DNA of 64,000 nucleotides, from the NCBI GenBank assembly GCA_037074765.1, contig JBAMDO010000007.1:186001-250000 (forward strand), read 5' to 3'. The stretch is from Mansonella perstans (lineage: Eukaryota; Nematoda; Chromadorea; Rhabditida; Onchocercidae). Position 1 is the stretch's first letter. Each line of letters opens with the position of its first letter. The translations under genes were made by a program, and so were the position numbers. The notes under the pieces are model-generated. The model was not told the origin of the DNA, did no database searches, and saw nothing but the letters and a program-made list of their open reading frames with translations. Of this stretch, positions 25,131-37,900 are shown piece by piece.

Positions 25131-25365
25131 TTTTTTTTGTTTTCATGACTGTTTTATGATTTTTAAGATTTCTTCTGGACAATTTCCAATGTTCTCATCA
25201 ATAAACACTTCCTTCTTAGGAAAAGACATCAGGATTATTACATTTGGACGTAAACTAAACTTTCCTTAATGGATATAAGTTAATTCTGTTAAAAATTTTA
25301 GTATAAAGATGAAAAGCATTCCTCAATCAAATAATGAGAAGCGATTAGTTTGATTAGCGTAAAAA

Positions 25366-25437
25366 ACACAACTTTACGCCAATAGCTTCATCCAGAATAG
25401 TAATCGATTGGTCGATACATTGCTTCCACATTCTAAT
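25366..25437 (-). repeat. Segment Y of the inverted duplication, minus copy
   Basis: Reverse-strand partner of the segment at 25076. It sits only about 33 bases from segment X of the same copy (25471-25747), so X and Y formed one continuous unit before the other copy was interrupted. Confidence 0.7.
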
Positions 25438-25470
25438 ATTTGGAACTTCGGTGCACTTGTTTTTCCTGCC

Positions 25471-25747
25471 CTGGGTAACAACAGCATATCAAAACGAATG
25501 CTATCAAATCGAGCTCAGTTTCACTTTAGGGAAAGGCTAATATTATTATAAAAAAGTTTTTGAAATCAAGGTAAGTTTTTGAAACTTTACATTGCTATAC
25601 CTGTAAATATAGTATCAACTGGGCCAATCTAGGAGTTCAGTCATCTAATTTTTTCCTTTCATCAAGAATTACTTCCTTACAAAAACGCATATTCAACAAA
25701 ACTTTAAAATTCTCAATGCAGAATTTTAGGGTCAACAAAACTCTTCA
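25471..25747 (-). repeat. Right copy (segment X) of an inverted duplication
   Basis: Reverse complement of 21674-21937 with scattered differences. It has a stop codon within the frame that is open in the left copy, so neither copy can be assumed to be functional coding sequence. Confidence 0.8.
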
Positions 25748-26295
25748 CAGTGACAAAAATGTCGCTTTAAAAAACGATATTGTTATAGTTGAATTAAAAA
25801 GACAAAATCATCTTTCAAATATTTATGAGAGTTAAAATATATTTTGTTTTGTATGTTTTGAAATGTTCATAAATATGGTATGATTTGTGAAAGAAATGTT
25901 AGTGAAAATATTAGCCAAATACTTGAATGATAGTTCAATCTATCAAATCTTTAAGAATTAGCGATAAATCTAGAATACAATAGTAGTACTGATTTGCCAT
26001 TATCTTTTCACTGATTCATACTATTTCCTATTCTCCGATTCCTAATCATATCATTTTACTAATTTAATCTAATTGTAATTGCAAAAAAAGATACGTATAG
26101 CCGTGTAGCACAAAATTTAACGCATTACGTTGACGATACGTTATTTATTGTTTCTTATATTTTAAGAACGTGTTTTTTTTTTTCTTTTTTTTGTACTACA
26201 TGGTATGGTTAGCTTGGCATGTATTGAAGTGAAGATCTAACCAGAAGTAGATTTGAAATTTCACTTGAATTATTAGATGAAGATAAAAATTGCGG

Positions 26296-26440
26296 TAGTT
26301 CAAATATGAGCAGTAATTAAAGTTGATAAATAGTTCAAATATCAGCAATAATTAAAGTTGATAAATAGTTCAAATATCAGCAGTAATTGAAATTGATAAC
26401 TAGTTCAAATATCAGCAGTAATTAAGAAGGTTGATAAGTG
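26296..26440. repeat. 35-bp tandem repeat, four copies
   Basis: Units start at 26296, 26331, 26366 and 26401 with TAGTTCAAATAT and continue GAGCAGTAATTAAAGTTGAT or close variants. The last unit has a small insertion. The array lies about 200 bases upstream of the MED27 start codon, so it falls in or near its promoter region. No binding-site identity is claimed. Confidence 0.9.
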
Positions 26441-26645
26441 TATTGAAAAGGAAGGATTGTAATTTGCATTACGAGCTATATCTGAACAGCCACATTGAAG
26501 GATAGATCTTTTCACTTTAATTTATTACTTCTCTTTAAATTATCCTTTAAAATTTCGAATATTCAACTTTCACATTCTATTGGTTGTGATGTCAGCTGTC
26601 TTGGCTGAAGTTTCCGTCGATTCAAGCTGTTTTTTAGGTAATAAA

Positions 26646-28971
26646 ATGCAGGCCAATCTCTCTAGTCAGCAGTTCCAAACAATGACAACTCATTTGGATC
26701 ATTGTAAGTTTTATTTCTACTTTTCAGTTTAGTCATAGTAAAAGTTTTATTTAGTGAAATTACTGGGAAAATATTTAATTATGCGAAAAATATCAAAGTA
26801 GCGGTTTTCAAAGTAATTTTTAAAATTTTGTGAAATGCTTGCAGAGATTTTTATTGTGCAAAAACTGTGCATAAAAATAAGAAAGTGTGAATTTAGTTGG
26901 ATTAAGATTTAGAAGTTGCTGAAGATAGGATTACTTCGAATCCAAATTACTTTAAGTTTACAACACTGACTTCTAGGTCTGAATGCGTTGCGCTTACTTC
27001 GGAACGAAGTTATATCTGTGCATTGCCGAATAATGGAAAGTAGTTGGGAAAGTGATATAGCTGATGACGAAAAGACGCTAGAAGAGAAACTCGATTTTAT
27101 CAATCAGATTTATGAGTAAGTTTTTCACGTTGTCTTAAATGATAGAAGGTATTTTACAGGTAGTTATACATTCACTGTAAAAGAGCTAAAAATATATTAG
27201 AATCAGTTCTGTGGAAATTGTATGTTGTATTTTATGTAGGCTATCCATTTGGTATCAATAAAACTTAGCTAATATCTTAGTTGAAATACTGAGTCTGATT
27301 GCATAATTATAAGTATTATGAATTTCAACAAGTTGATAGGTTGCCTTTTTTACTATGAGGTTCTTTTGATAGATCCCCATATGTTGCATTTGGTATTCAT
27401 TTTTAAAACTCAACTGACATATTCTATAACAGTGGTATTCTTTCCTTTATTTTAGTAATTTGGAATCGCACGCTAAGCAGCTGCCAGTCTCGACACCTAT
27501 GACAGTACAGATGGAGCGTTTAAGTCGATTTCTGCACGATGGACAGATTGATCCGCATACCAGTGAATTATATGATAAAGCATTGGAAGCATCGACATGG
27601 ATGGAAACAAACAATGTTATTTTCATTTCTGTTCTTTATATTCACACTGTTTTTACATATTCTTTCCTCTGTGCATCAAAACTTTTTATATTTTAGCAGT
27701 TATTGCAAATGTATGCGGAATTTCTACGCACTGTTGTGGGTAATCGGCGGCGATCAATAATGACAGATCGACCAATATCATACTCGAACTATGGACTAAG
27801 TTCATCACCGCAAAGTATTTTTGAACAAACACTAACAGTTGTACTGAAAGATCCAAATATTAAGAAAATTGGACTTATTGGACGATATCTAGAAAAAAGC
27901 ACTCTATCAGCTATTGTCGAAGTAAGCATCGTTATTGTTTGTACCATTGATGTCGTTATTGAATTATAGTTTTATTTATATTTTGCAGTTGTATTTATAT
28001 TATTTCAGAATATTATATTTCTACGTGTAATTATATGTTTATGAGTTGGTGTTTTACTGAAAAAATTTGGATTTGCGGGATTCATGTTATGTGAACTAAT
28101 AATTCATGCGAGTGAAATAAAAATATTGCTAAACTTTTGAACTTTTTTTAATTTTTACAGTTCAAATTTGGACAAGTGATAGATAAACAATATGTCTGTT
28201 TGCTCAAAATGCTTATGGTTGTGAATAGTGGGCTACCGGAATCCGTGCAAATGATTGCTCCTCATGAAGAATGGTCTTATTTGGATATTGGCTCTTCCCA
28301 AGTTTGTCTTCTTAATCTGATTTATTTTTGCTTTTAGCATAAATATTCTTTTAGCAATTTTAACATAATATTGATTCTTGTTGATTTCCATAAGAAGTTA
28401 TGCATATTTCTCAATAAAGAAGAAGAGTTGGATTACTTTTTATGGGAATATTATGTACTTATAATCGAATTTGATTTGTTTTGGCCTATTCATAAAATTT
28501 ATCCGGTTTTGTGAGAAATATTCAAGCATTCTTTTTAGATTGACATTCATAAAGAAAGTCGATATTTAGTGTATCGAAAGATGAGTGTTCAGGCAAATAT
28601 ACATTTGATGCAGACAATAATGCCTTGTATTGATATTCGAAATGCACACACACTTTCATATGTCCTAAATCTATTCGCGAAATTTTCTGGAGTATTTGAT
28701 ATAAAATGTCGTGTTTGCAAGTAAGCTTATTCTTATTCTTATATATATGATAGTCAAAGCGAAATTAAAAATAAAATACAAATGCTGGTCGCTGATGCAA
28801 TTAGAAGACAACTGAAGGGATAAAAGGATTAGTTCAGTAACTCGTATCGCCTCTTATTAAGGTGTAAGGTAGAAATTTATATCTTTCAGGAAGATAATAA
28901 AAGACTATTTACCGCCACTGATGTTCGATCTTCGATGTCCGAAGAATGCATTACATGAATCATGTCGATAA
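26646..28971 (+). CDS. mdt-27: Mediator complex subunit 27 (MED27)
   Basis: Seven exons in phase give about 328 aa, close to the roughly 310 aa of animal MED27: 26646-26703, 26977-27115, 27456-27615, 27697-27921, 28161-28301, 28539-28720, 28890-28971. MED27 is a nuclear subunit of the Mediator coactivator that links transcription factors to RNA polymerase II. The N-terminal part is helical (SLNALR-like CLNALRLLRNE). The decisive feature is the C-terminus: CRVCKK, about eight residues later LPPLMFDLR, and a final HESCR. This matches the family's zinc-binding tail pattern (CxxCGK...LPPTWRDFR...HDTCR). The start follows an acceptor-like TTTTTTAG nine bases upstream, consistent with trans-splicing. 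Donors and acceptors are canonical throughout. Confidence 0.88.
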
Positions 28972-30127
28972 TTTTTCATTCAACCGATCGGTCATACAAA
29001 TTGAGTTTAGATGATGAGTTTCTGTTGATTTCATTATTTGCAGGGAGTTCATTTACACTTTCTTTTTAAAAACTTTTTAAAAGTTAAGCATTTGGGAAGG
29101 ATGAGTTGTGATGAATCATCGAAACTGCGTTATACATATCCAGTTCCTGATTTCTAAAAAGTTTAAGTTGTAGAAAAAATTTATTTTAGTTTAGAAAAGG
29201 TTAACGATAAAGTTGTGTTATCTGACACGGATGTAAAGTCTTTGTTAAAAGTTTATCGAGGACTGTAATAGTTTCTCAATGAATACAGAAAATACAGATA
29301 TTATTATAGATGAGTTTCTTATTAGCGAGAAATGGGGAATTGTGTGTTGAATAGGAGGTTGAGTTGAAGATTGAAGATGAAATAGGAGACGGAAATGAGG
29401 AAACTTCGATCATCGAAGCTTGTTAGAGAATGAAAACTAGTGGGGAAGGAAACCCTTTATAAAAGGGACGTGATTTCAAAAACATAATTCTTAAGTAAAG
29501 GAATTTAATATTATAAACATGGTCACACAATAGAGGAATAACTAAATAACTCATCACTTCAGACACAAAAGCGACATCCTTTGTGTGATGAATCCTTTAG
29601 CTGTAAGTATTTTTAGCATCGTTCGTGCTAGAAATGTAGAAAACAATTAAGTTATATAAATTTTTACGGTTTTCCCGACATAAGTTGGGCTATTGCTTGT
29701 TTGTAAATAATGTTATAAATATGTTCCTTGCTTATTTGCTTACTCACTGTTATACCATTGAAATGTTGCTGGCTTTTTCTTTATTCACTTTATTGTTGAT
29801 CTTTATTGTTTTATTGTTGATCTTTTTACCTGGTGTACTTCATATTTCATTATCTTAAGGTTTTTAATTTTATAGAAATATAAGCATCAAATTTTATTTC
29901 TAGTAACTCGCGAATTTTATGGGATTAGTCACCAGGTCTTTTTTATCTTTTTTCATTCTTACGCATATTTCTTGTTCCGTTACTTAAATATTCAAATAAA
30001 TATTTGAGAATTTTCCTTTTCACATTTCGTCATAGAGCGACAAATGACATATTTGGGCATGTGTAAATGAGATTTTATTAATTTCTATTTAGCTTATTTT
30101 CCAGTTGATTATATGAAGGAACGGTGA
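28972..30127. other. Intergenic region between MED27 and the RING-finger gene
   Basis: About 1.2 kb of AT-rich sequence with a TTATTGTTGATCTTT word repeated near 29.8 kb. No open frame with splice support is seen. It should contain the 3' untranslated region of MED27 and the promoter of the next gene. Confidence 0.5.
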
Positions 30128-31333
30128 ATGAAACGATTTTTTGGTTGTTTACGTTCGGCTGTTGCTCAACTAGAGCAAGATTATTCGGAGAGTCGTGTAA
30201 GTTCGGTTTTCGTTCTCTTTGAAAAAAAAAAAAAAAAAAAAAAAGCTTTGAAAAGTTACAATGGTGGAAGATATTTGCGAGACATTTGACTGTGCGCGAA
30301 CAGTTCCACAAAATTTAGAATGTAAGGAGATTGCAGTGGAAGACAATTGGTATCGTTTCAATAATGAAACAAATTTGCATCTTTAAAAAGTGTTGGATTT
30401 TTAGCGAAAATTTTCAAATCCCCGCTTGAAAATTAAACTCTTTTAGAGAAGAGTGAAGATTGACAGTGCTGAGCGCGTTACAGTAGATTCGTCCGCATTC
30501 CATTGTCCTGTTTGTTTTTATATATTTACTTCGGCACCGTTAATCCTTAAATGCGGTCATTCATTTTGTCAGAACTGCATCAAGAGTGTTATCGAGAATT
30601 CGTACTCCGAGCAGGTGCGGTTTCGTTTCTTCATTTCTTTTCCATCTAGAAATAAAAGGATTAAATCAGTAAACTTAAATTTAATAACACTCGTGTAACT
30701 CTGCGCAATTTTTTTCATTCAGATTATTATGATTTAAGTTAATTTTTTGCAGGTTTTTGAATGTCCCATGTGCCGCGAAGTAAATTCCTCTGAAATTCGT
30801 TTTACAAAAAATTACTTAGCTGACGCTTTGCTGCAGTCAGTTTGCGAAATTGCTAAGAATGAAAATGAAAGCTCAGTGGATCCTAATTTGAGGATTTCGG
30901 TATTTTTTACTTTTCTTTTCTCCAATAAAAAATTTTAATTTCCTTTCCTTTTTGTTTCCACTTTCATAATTCTTCTATTTGCTATAAGCAAATTAATTAT
31001 GATCATTAAATAAATTAAAATGCTTTAATCGTTAGATCATTAACTCCTTTCAGCAACCATGCATGCCCGTTAAGCCTGCTAACCTTGTTCATTTGCGAAA
31101 CAGCCATAAAACTTTCTCATTTATATTTTAATTTTATTATTCTGTTTCTCCAAGAGATTTTTCAGTTGCAACTAATTTCTCGAAGATTTCTGGAAGAGGA
31201 AGAGAAAAATAACATTTTACGGAAGAAATATGAAGAAGAATGTGCTCGTAGTTACCGATATCTTATTCTTTTAGTGATGGAAAGTGCACTTTTGGTAGGT
31301 TTTGCGTTTTTATACAAATTCTCTTTTTCCTGA
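30128..31333 (+). CDS. Small RING-HC protein with C-terminal membrane anchor
   Basis: Proposed exons: 30128-30196, 30447-30614, 30753-30899, a possible 15-nt microexon at 31055-31069, and one from about 31166 to the stop at 31333. Exons 1-3 join in phase 0 and the product is about 185-190 aa. Residues about 30-85 form a C3HC4 RING: CPVC, then CGHSFCQNC, then CPMC, the signature of ubiquitin E3 ligases. A charged coiled-coil-like stretch (RRFLEEEEKNNILRKKYEEE) follows. A hydrophobic tail (YLILLVMESALLVGFAFLY) next to the stop suggests tail anchoring in a membrane. Small nematode RING proteins of this layout are known, but the substrate is unknown. The end is uncertain because a good donor (GTAGGT) lies within the membrane segment at 31295. 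Confidence 0.7.
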
Positions 31334-34300
31334 TCCCAACACCAGTGCAGTGTTTCTTTGAGATATCTTTTTTGCGTTGTTCCGTTTTTAATTGTTAATT
31401 AAGAACTAAAAGAAAATGCGAAAAATTTCTTAAAGTTTTGAATTACTTTCTGGTTCTTGATATATGTTTATAATATATATATATATGTATATTGGCATGT
31501 TTACGACACGTTTTTTGAGTGTTTTAAAATTAGTATGGTTTTTTTTTTTTTGTGGAATAGAAACATCAGAAGTTTCTAGTGTTATTGGAAGTAGATATCA
31601 AGTTTCTTACTGTTCTTTGATTTTTAAATATCAAATTTATGTGTTTCTTTCCAGCAAAATATTTGAAACGTTTGTGTAAATAATGTTATATTATTAGTAA
31701 TACGAATTGTAAATGAAGGAATCAGTCAGTATGAATTAAACATTTTTGTCCTTAAGGTGCTTACAAAACAACCCTGTAGAACATGCAGATGACATCTCTG
31801 AAAGAATTCGTTTTTTTTCATTCTCCAGTACATCGTTGTTACGTTGTATCTAGCAAGACTTTTAGTGAATACATGAAGGAAAAAAATTGAATTACTATTT
31901 TCATTACCAACTGCTGTATATTTGTTGGTATTCTTATTTTAATGTAAAACGATTCATTATGTTTTTTTTTTTTTTTTTTTTACATTGAATTAGTGAGACT
32001 GAATTTTATTAAATCCGAAATCTTTAGTGGAGGGCGCTGTTTTGTTTTTATTATTACTGAGGCAGTCAACTTTCAAGTTCGATCGGTATTTACGAAATTG
32101 GTAACGATTACTCCACACTTTTATGAGGAAAGGACGGAGAAAGCGAGTTTAAATATTGGAACTGAAATGGTTTGCATTCCAGAATCTTGTATAAAATTAA
32201 TGTTTTAGTCGTTATGCCATGTTTCTTATTCGGTGATTATAAAGGATAAATTAACATTCCAAAAAGTAGCAGTGGGATGGTTTTGGCTAAGGTTGAAATT
32301 TGCAATAGTAAAGTGTGCAGAAAATTTTGTAGTTATCTGAGATTCTCTCAGAATATAACACCGATTTTTTTAAAAAAGGTTCACTTCCACTGTTAATATT
32401 TGATACCAATTCTTCCGCAAGATCAGTTACTGAAATTAAGTCATCAGTTCCACCATATTCATCCAATACAACAGCCAAATACAATCTGGAAGATCTCATC
32501 GTAACGAAAAGACTGGTAGTCTTCATCGATGGTGGTACGAATATTACGTTTTGTGCAAGTTCCCTTAGACGTGCGTTATTGGGAGGGAAAATAGAATAGC
32601 ATGATAAATTGGCTTAAACCTTTAATTATAAGCAAGAAGCACTAGACTTTTTGTAATAACTATATGACAAACTTTTGACAGGGCATTGGTATTTAATAGA
32701 AATCAAAAAAAAAAACTACTTAAAAATTTCTCCGGTTCCATTGTCATAATGTTGAAGCTATTATTTATCTTCAGTTTATACAGATTAAACGACAAGAAAC
32801 TCAATGTACTTGGTGTACTATTGTTTAATTTTTTGCACTATGTGTACCTCTCATGTCCTCATAAACTTTCAAGAAAAGCAGATAAAGGAGAAATTGACTA
32901 GATATTCTAAATCAGTAAAAAGGATCCTTAGAAAGGTGAGCTATGGTATCGTCGTGCAGAAATATATTTCAGTAGGAGGTTTCAGCCATATTTCATGAAA
33001 TAAAAAAGATGTCTTCTATGCAATCTTATTTTGCTCGATTGAGTGGTTTTATGAAGTTTTTCATTGTGTTCTGGTTATTGTTTGTTGATTTGATCTTTTG
33101 CGACAGACATTTTACGTTTTTGCATTATTTTTGCTGCCTTCTATCTATCAGAGTAATTCAAAGATAAATTTACAGAATTAAAATAGATAAATTGTTTTGA
33201 GATCTGTTTCCATTCGAAAATACAATTCCTCTCTATAATGATGAGAATTGGTATTAACGTTCTTCATGAACGAATCTGAATACAACTCATAGTTTGGCAT
33301 GATCTTGCTAGAATTCAATGTACATAATATTTTCGAATTAATGATCGATTGGGATACCTGATGAAATCCGGCATGATAATCAGGTTGCTTGTTTTTTAAA
33401 AATTACCACTTCAAATTTTTTTTGGTATTTTAGCGATCTTACAAGAATGTGATGAGCTTGGTAATTGTTTATTTTTCCCAATTATTTATTTGTTTATTCA
33501 GCCCAACGGAATAGCAAAATCCCAATGAAATGGCAATACTAATGGGCTAATGCAAGATTCCTCTCAACAGTTGGTATAACGGATCTGAAAAATCGATCAA
33601 TTATGCTTTAAACAATTTCATCAATTGGGCTCACCTGTAAGTTGTATTTCCATTGGGATTTTTGTACGAATTTAAAATCAAGCTTTTTGCTATTTGAAAT
33701 AAACAATTTTTCAGTTTTTTAAATCTTCCGAGCTAATATCTTAAAACTTATGTTTTTTAATAAAACACAGAGTAAGCAAGCACCTATTAAACCGATGGAC
33801 CTTGAAGAACCACAGATTCGAAAGCTTTGCAGCCTCATCTATGTGTATTTTATTCTTTTCAGAAATTGAAAGGTAATTTATTTCTTTGACTACTTTTTTT
33901 TGCTAATATTATCTTAAGGACTTAAACATAACTCTTATTTTAATTTAGTTTCAGTCGTTTCCAGAAACTTAGCTCAATATTATACCGTGGTTGCATGGCT
34001 AATTCGTGTAGCTCTCTAATACAATGACTCAAATCTCAAGCTGCAGATGAAAAAGTCCAATCTATTGCAAGGTTTCCATTCTTGCGTGCTTTGCATGCCT
34101 ATACAAACGTCATAAAACTTTATCCCTCTCTAAGAATCGAAGTGGTATGATATTTAATAATATTGTTTGTTGTAGTGAACTCTTTACCAGGTTTGTTGGG
34201 AACCAGAGTATGTACTGAAGTAGAACATCTTCGTGTTGAAATTTATGATAAAAATATTTATTTCATTTTGTCAAGCAAACTTATAAGGAATGAAGTAAGA

Positions 34301-34956
34301 GGAAGTTCAAGAAAATACAAAGCAATTCAAATTTCACTCAACCTTTATAAGATTTCAAGTTTTCAAACTGCACTAAAATTGAGAAAAGGGGCTGACTAGC
34401 CTTTGGCGCTCGATCAGATCAGTGTGTCAGGATGGGCTTTGCAATGCCGGAAACAAAAATAATAACTTATAATTTGTTGAAAAAATTCCATTTTGTAAAA
34501 TACAAAATACAAACGAGGTAAATTCGCTACTTGTCACTATTAAGTTGGTGCATAATATTCTGTAGCTTTTGGAAGATCAAATGACCCGTAAAGGCATTCA
34601 AAATGAAGGAATCCAACAGGAACCCATAGGAAATTTCCTCACCAAAAACAAGAATAAACAGTCAATACAATTTGTGAAGTACTCAGGGAATCATTATGTT
34701 CAAAAAACATACGGAGTAAATTCGTATACAGTCTGCTTTCTTAGATTACATAAGATTACATACACCAAGTTCAGTAGCAAAGAATACCGTACACTTGTTA
34801 CAGTTGATCATAGAGTAACATTCATGAACATATAGCATCTTGAAAAATAAAAAAGATTCAGCAGCATTTCAAATTCTATAATATTTCATAAAACGATTAC
34901 AGCATTGCTAATAAAGATCATAATGAATGAGAAATTTTTGTTGTAGATAACTTATT
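31334..34956. other. Largely non-coding region with a bacterial-type fragment
   Basis: Between the RING gene and the end of atg-16. Apart from the CorC-like fragment near 32.4-32.6 kb, only short, unconnected frames are present, such as 34163-34399 and 34569-34835. They match nothing recognised. A T-run lies near 31963-31981. Confidence 0.45.
32377..32588 (-). pseudogene. Bacterial CorC/HlyC-type CBS-domain fragment, probable Wolbachia-derived insertion
   Basis: On the minus strand an open frame reads NARLRELAQNVIFVPPSM, then RSSRLYLAVVLDEYGG, then TDDLISVTDLAEELV. This is the CBS-pair segment of bacterial CorC/hemolysin-C membrane-associated ion transporters, whose hallmark is LAVVxDEYGGTxGLIS followed by DLxEELV. 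Only about 70 codons remain out of a protein of several hundred residues, and both edges run into unrelated AT-rich sequence. The animal relatives (CNNM/cyclin M) diverge strongly from this bacterial form. Filarial genomes are known to carry nuclear fragments of Wolbachia DNA, so an old lateral insertion is the simplest reading. A non-Wolbachia bacterial source cannot be excluded from the sequence alone. Confidence 0.75.
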
Positions 34957-37900
34957 TCAAATCCATATACATCTTCCAGAAGTGGGAGCGATGTGTCCAA
35001 ATTTCGAAAAGGTTACACTAGAAAGAAAAGTCCGCAAGTATTTTTGGTAATATAGTAGATAACATAAAATAAAATGAAAAGCATCGAGGCAAAGATCTAA
35101 TTGAGAATGAGTTTTCAAAATCAAACAGTCCATAAGCAAACAGTTTTTTCTTTCCCTGCACTAAGTAACATATTTCCTTTGGGATGCCATGAAACCGAGT
35201 GCACACCTCGTCTGAAAAGCAGGAAGTTACAAAGGCGATTTTGTCTAATGTATATTTAACTTATTAACAAAAAAACGTGTTTTTTAATATTTTATTGGGA
35301 AAAATTTAAAGACAAAAAATTTTTTTAAAGACAAAAAATGCAAACACATAAGAATTGCTACAATATAGAAAATCACTGATTAATCTATTTCTCTCTTTTT
35401 TCGAAAAATATTTTTTTGCTTTAGAAAAATCGGAGGAGAAAATGCCAAGCTTCATGATTAAAATCAAAAAAGTTTGGAAGCTTTCACTAGTTCTCATTCC
35501 CTTCTCCTACCTTCTTTCACTGCTGTTATATAAAAATGATACTATGCTACTGCAGTGAGAAAAATGCAAGTTCACTATTTCACTTCCAAAAATAAATCCA
35601 ATGATTTTCTGCATTAACTATAATTTCTATACATTACGAAATTCCGAAAAAAGGTACTTACTCATGTCCACCTTTTTGAAGTGTTTTTTCAAGCTTAGTT
35701 GTTTTTAGATTCCAAATAAAAATGGATCCATCACTGGACCCAGATGCGATGTATTCCATTTTAGGACTTATCGCACAACGAATGTGATCACTTCCTGTTC
35801 GATACTGATCAGCACTACAGTAAATTTAAATGATTTTGGTATCGAAGGTTATGACCTAGGTAGGATTTTAAGATACCTGTGTTTTTACGATCCCTCAATT
35901 TATGCATCTAAAAGAAAAAATACTGCGACAAAGAAACAAATTAAAATTAACAAAGTACGGAAAGGAATCTTAAACTGAAAAATAAAAGTGAAACAAATAG
36001 TAAAAATATTAAATTATGTCTAATTTTCACAAGACATTTTCTAGAAAACAGACGAAAAGAAATAAGTTGATCTAGATTTACACAAACAACTGTATTATTC
36101 CTTCGTGTTAAAAAGAATAACCGAGAAAAATACCTGTATATATGAATAATTTGATAAGAACGTAGATCGATCAGTGATATCGTTTCATTTCGCGCTGATG
36201 CAAGTACAACGGAGGAGTCTTAATGTAGTTTATGACAGAAATAAATAACGGTCTACAGGTTATAACAATGCTTACGCGCCTTCAAGAATTATAAAAGCAA
36301 CACTACAACACTTTACAACTTGAAAATTACAAATCTGATGTAACCTACTGCTTATGAAAATGGATAAAAGCCATGTTTTAAATTAATTAACCAAGTCGAT
36401 TACTTTTTGGTATCTTAAAAAGAAATTAGAAAAGTTAGAATTAAACCACAAATCAAAATAATTTTTAAATTTTAAGCATAATGACAATGACTTTTCAGAC
36501 ATGATTTCCTACAATCTGTTTAGATAGAGCAGAATATTAATTTACCGAGCGACAGAACCAGTGACGTAACTTTATTAGCCAATTCGACTACACGAACCGG
36601 TTCATTGAGTCTTGTGTCCCAGAATCGAATTTTGCGATCGTAATGACCACTAGCTACCATTCCATTCTTATCACTCGAAGCTATATCATATACCACTGAA
36701 TTAGTAAAATATGTTCTCAAACCTGAAAAGTATGCGATAAGTTTGCTTTCATAAACACCTCGCAATTTTTAATTAATATCTGGAAGCTCTCTCGACGATT
36801 TGGACAGTATACCTCTTTACCATTTATCGAAAACAAAATTTTTTTCAAAAAGATGTGAAAGTTAATGTTAAAGTCTTTTTCATTTCCTATCTACCTTCTT
36901 TCATCTTCTCCATCTAATACATTGTTAGTGAAATAGCCATAACATGAAAATACTCCAAACAGAGACATAAACGTACATTTCGCAGTTTTCAAGTCCCATA
37001 ATTTGAAGGTTCTATCATAAGATCCAGATACAACCTTTGAACCAGCTTGAAAAAATTTAGCAGATGACACTTTATTTCCATGTCCTGTTAATGAATGCTG
37101 AAAACGAAAACGATAATTGGTAGAACTGGTGAAAAAATCATTGAAAATGATAAGTACATCTGAAAAGTCATCTGCAACTATCCAACGAAATCCGAAATAA
37201 ATCAACTGGCTATAAAAAAAGATACGGAGGTAAACGCAACAGAAAATTACTCAGAAAGAGTGTAAACCATAAACCTTAACTACATGGTTATCTGTTCCCC
37301 AAATACGAACAGCATTATCATTTCCAGCTCCAAGAACTTGACTGATTTCGGCTGCGAAATCTATCCGTAGTATTGATTCATTTGAACCAGCCAGTGAAAC
37401 ACTGAGTGAAAAATTGGTATTGAATGAGATAAATTTACAGAAATTTTTTTGTTCCTAGAATATGGAAGTGATCACGTCTATTAAGATTCTGTGAAGAAAT
37501 TTACTAGCAATATAGAAGTTGAAAACTTTCAATAACTGGAAGCCGCTGCGAAACAGCCAACAGTTAGAAGGCCAAGATCTCTGTATACAGCACAATCAAT
37601 ATTTTCTCACATTTTTTCGAATTTGTCATCTACTAATTTGTATAAACGAAGTTTGTGATCGCCACCGCCTCCCGCAAATAAGTTACCACTGGGATGCCAA
37701 AGAATATCATTAATATCATCACCATAATCCTTGAAAAAGTTCAGCAGTTATTTGCATGACAGAAAAGTTTGATTCCTTTCCAAAATAGAAAATTAAAATT
37801 ATAAATCATTCATTAAATTTCCACACCAAACATAATCCTAGTGATAAAGAACTTGTGGAATTTTAAACAAAATAAAATTCATGACTTGACCAATATGAAC

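Larger units (their letters stand above)
22956..26645. other. Repeat-rich region without an intact gene
   Basis: Apart from the retroelement remains (23.3-24.7 kb), the inverted-repeat segments (25.08-25.75 kb) and the 35-bp tandem repeat (26.3-26.4 kb), nothing in this stretch could be assigned to a gene. Confidence 0.5.

Noticed and set aside
30078..30361. Two reverse-strand frames containing a poly-phenylalanine run
   Set aside because: The run is the poly-A tract at 30223-30244 read backwards. Both frames overlap the first exon region of the RING gene.
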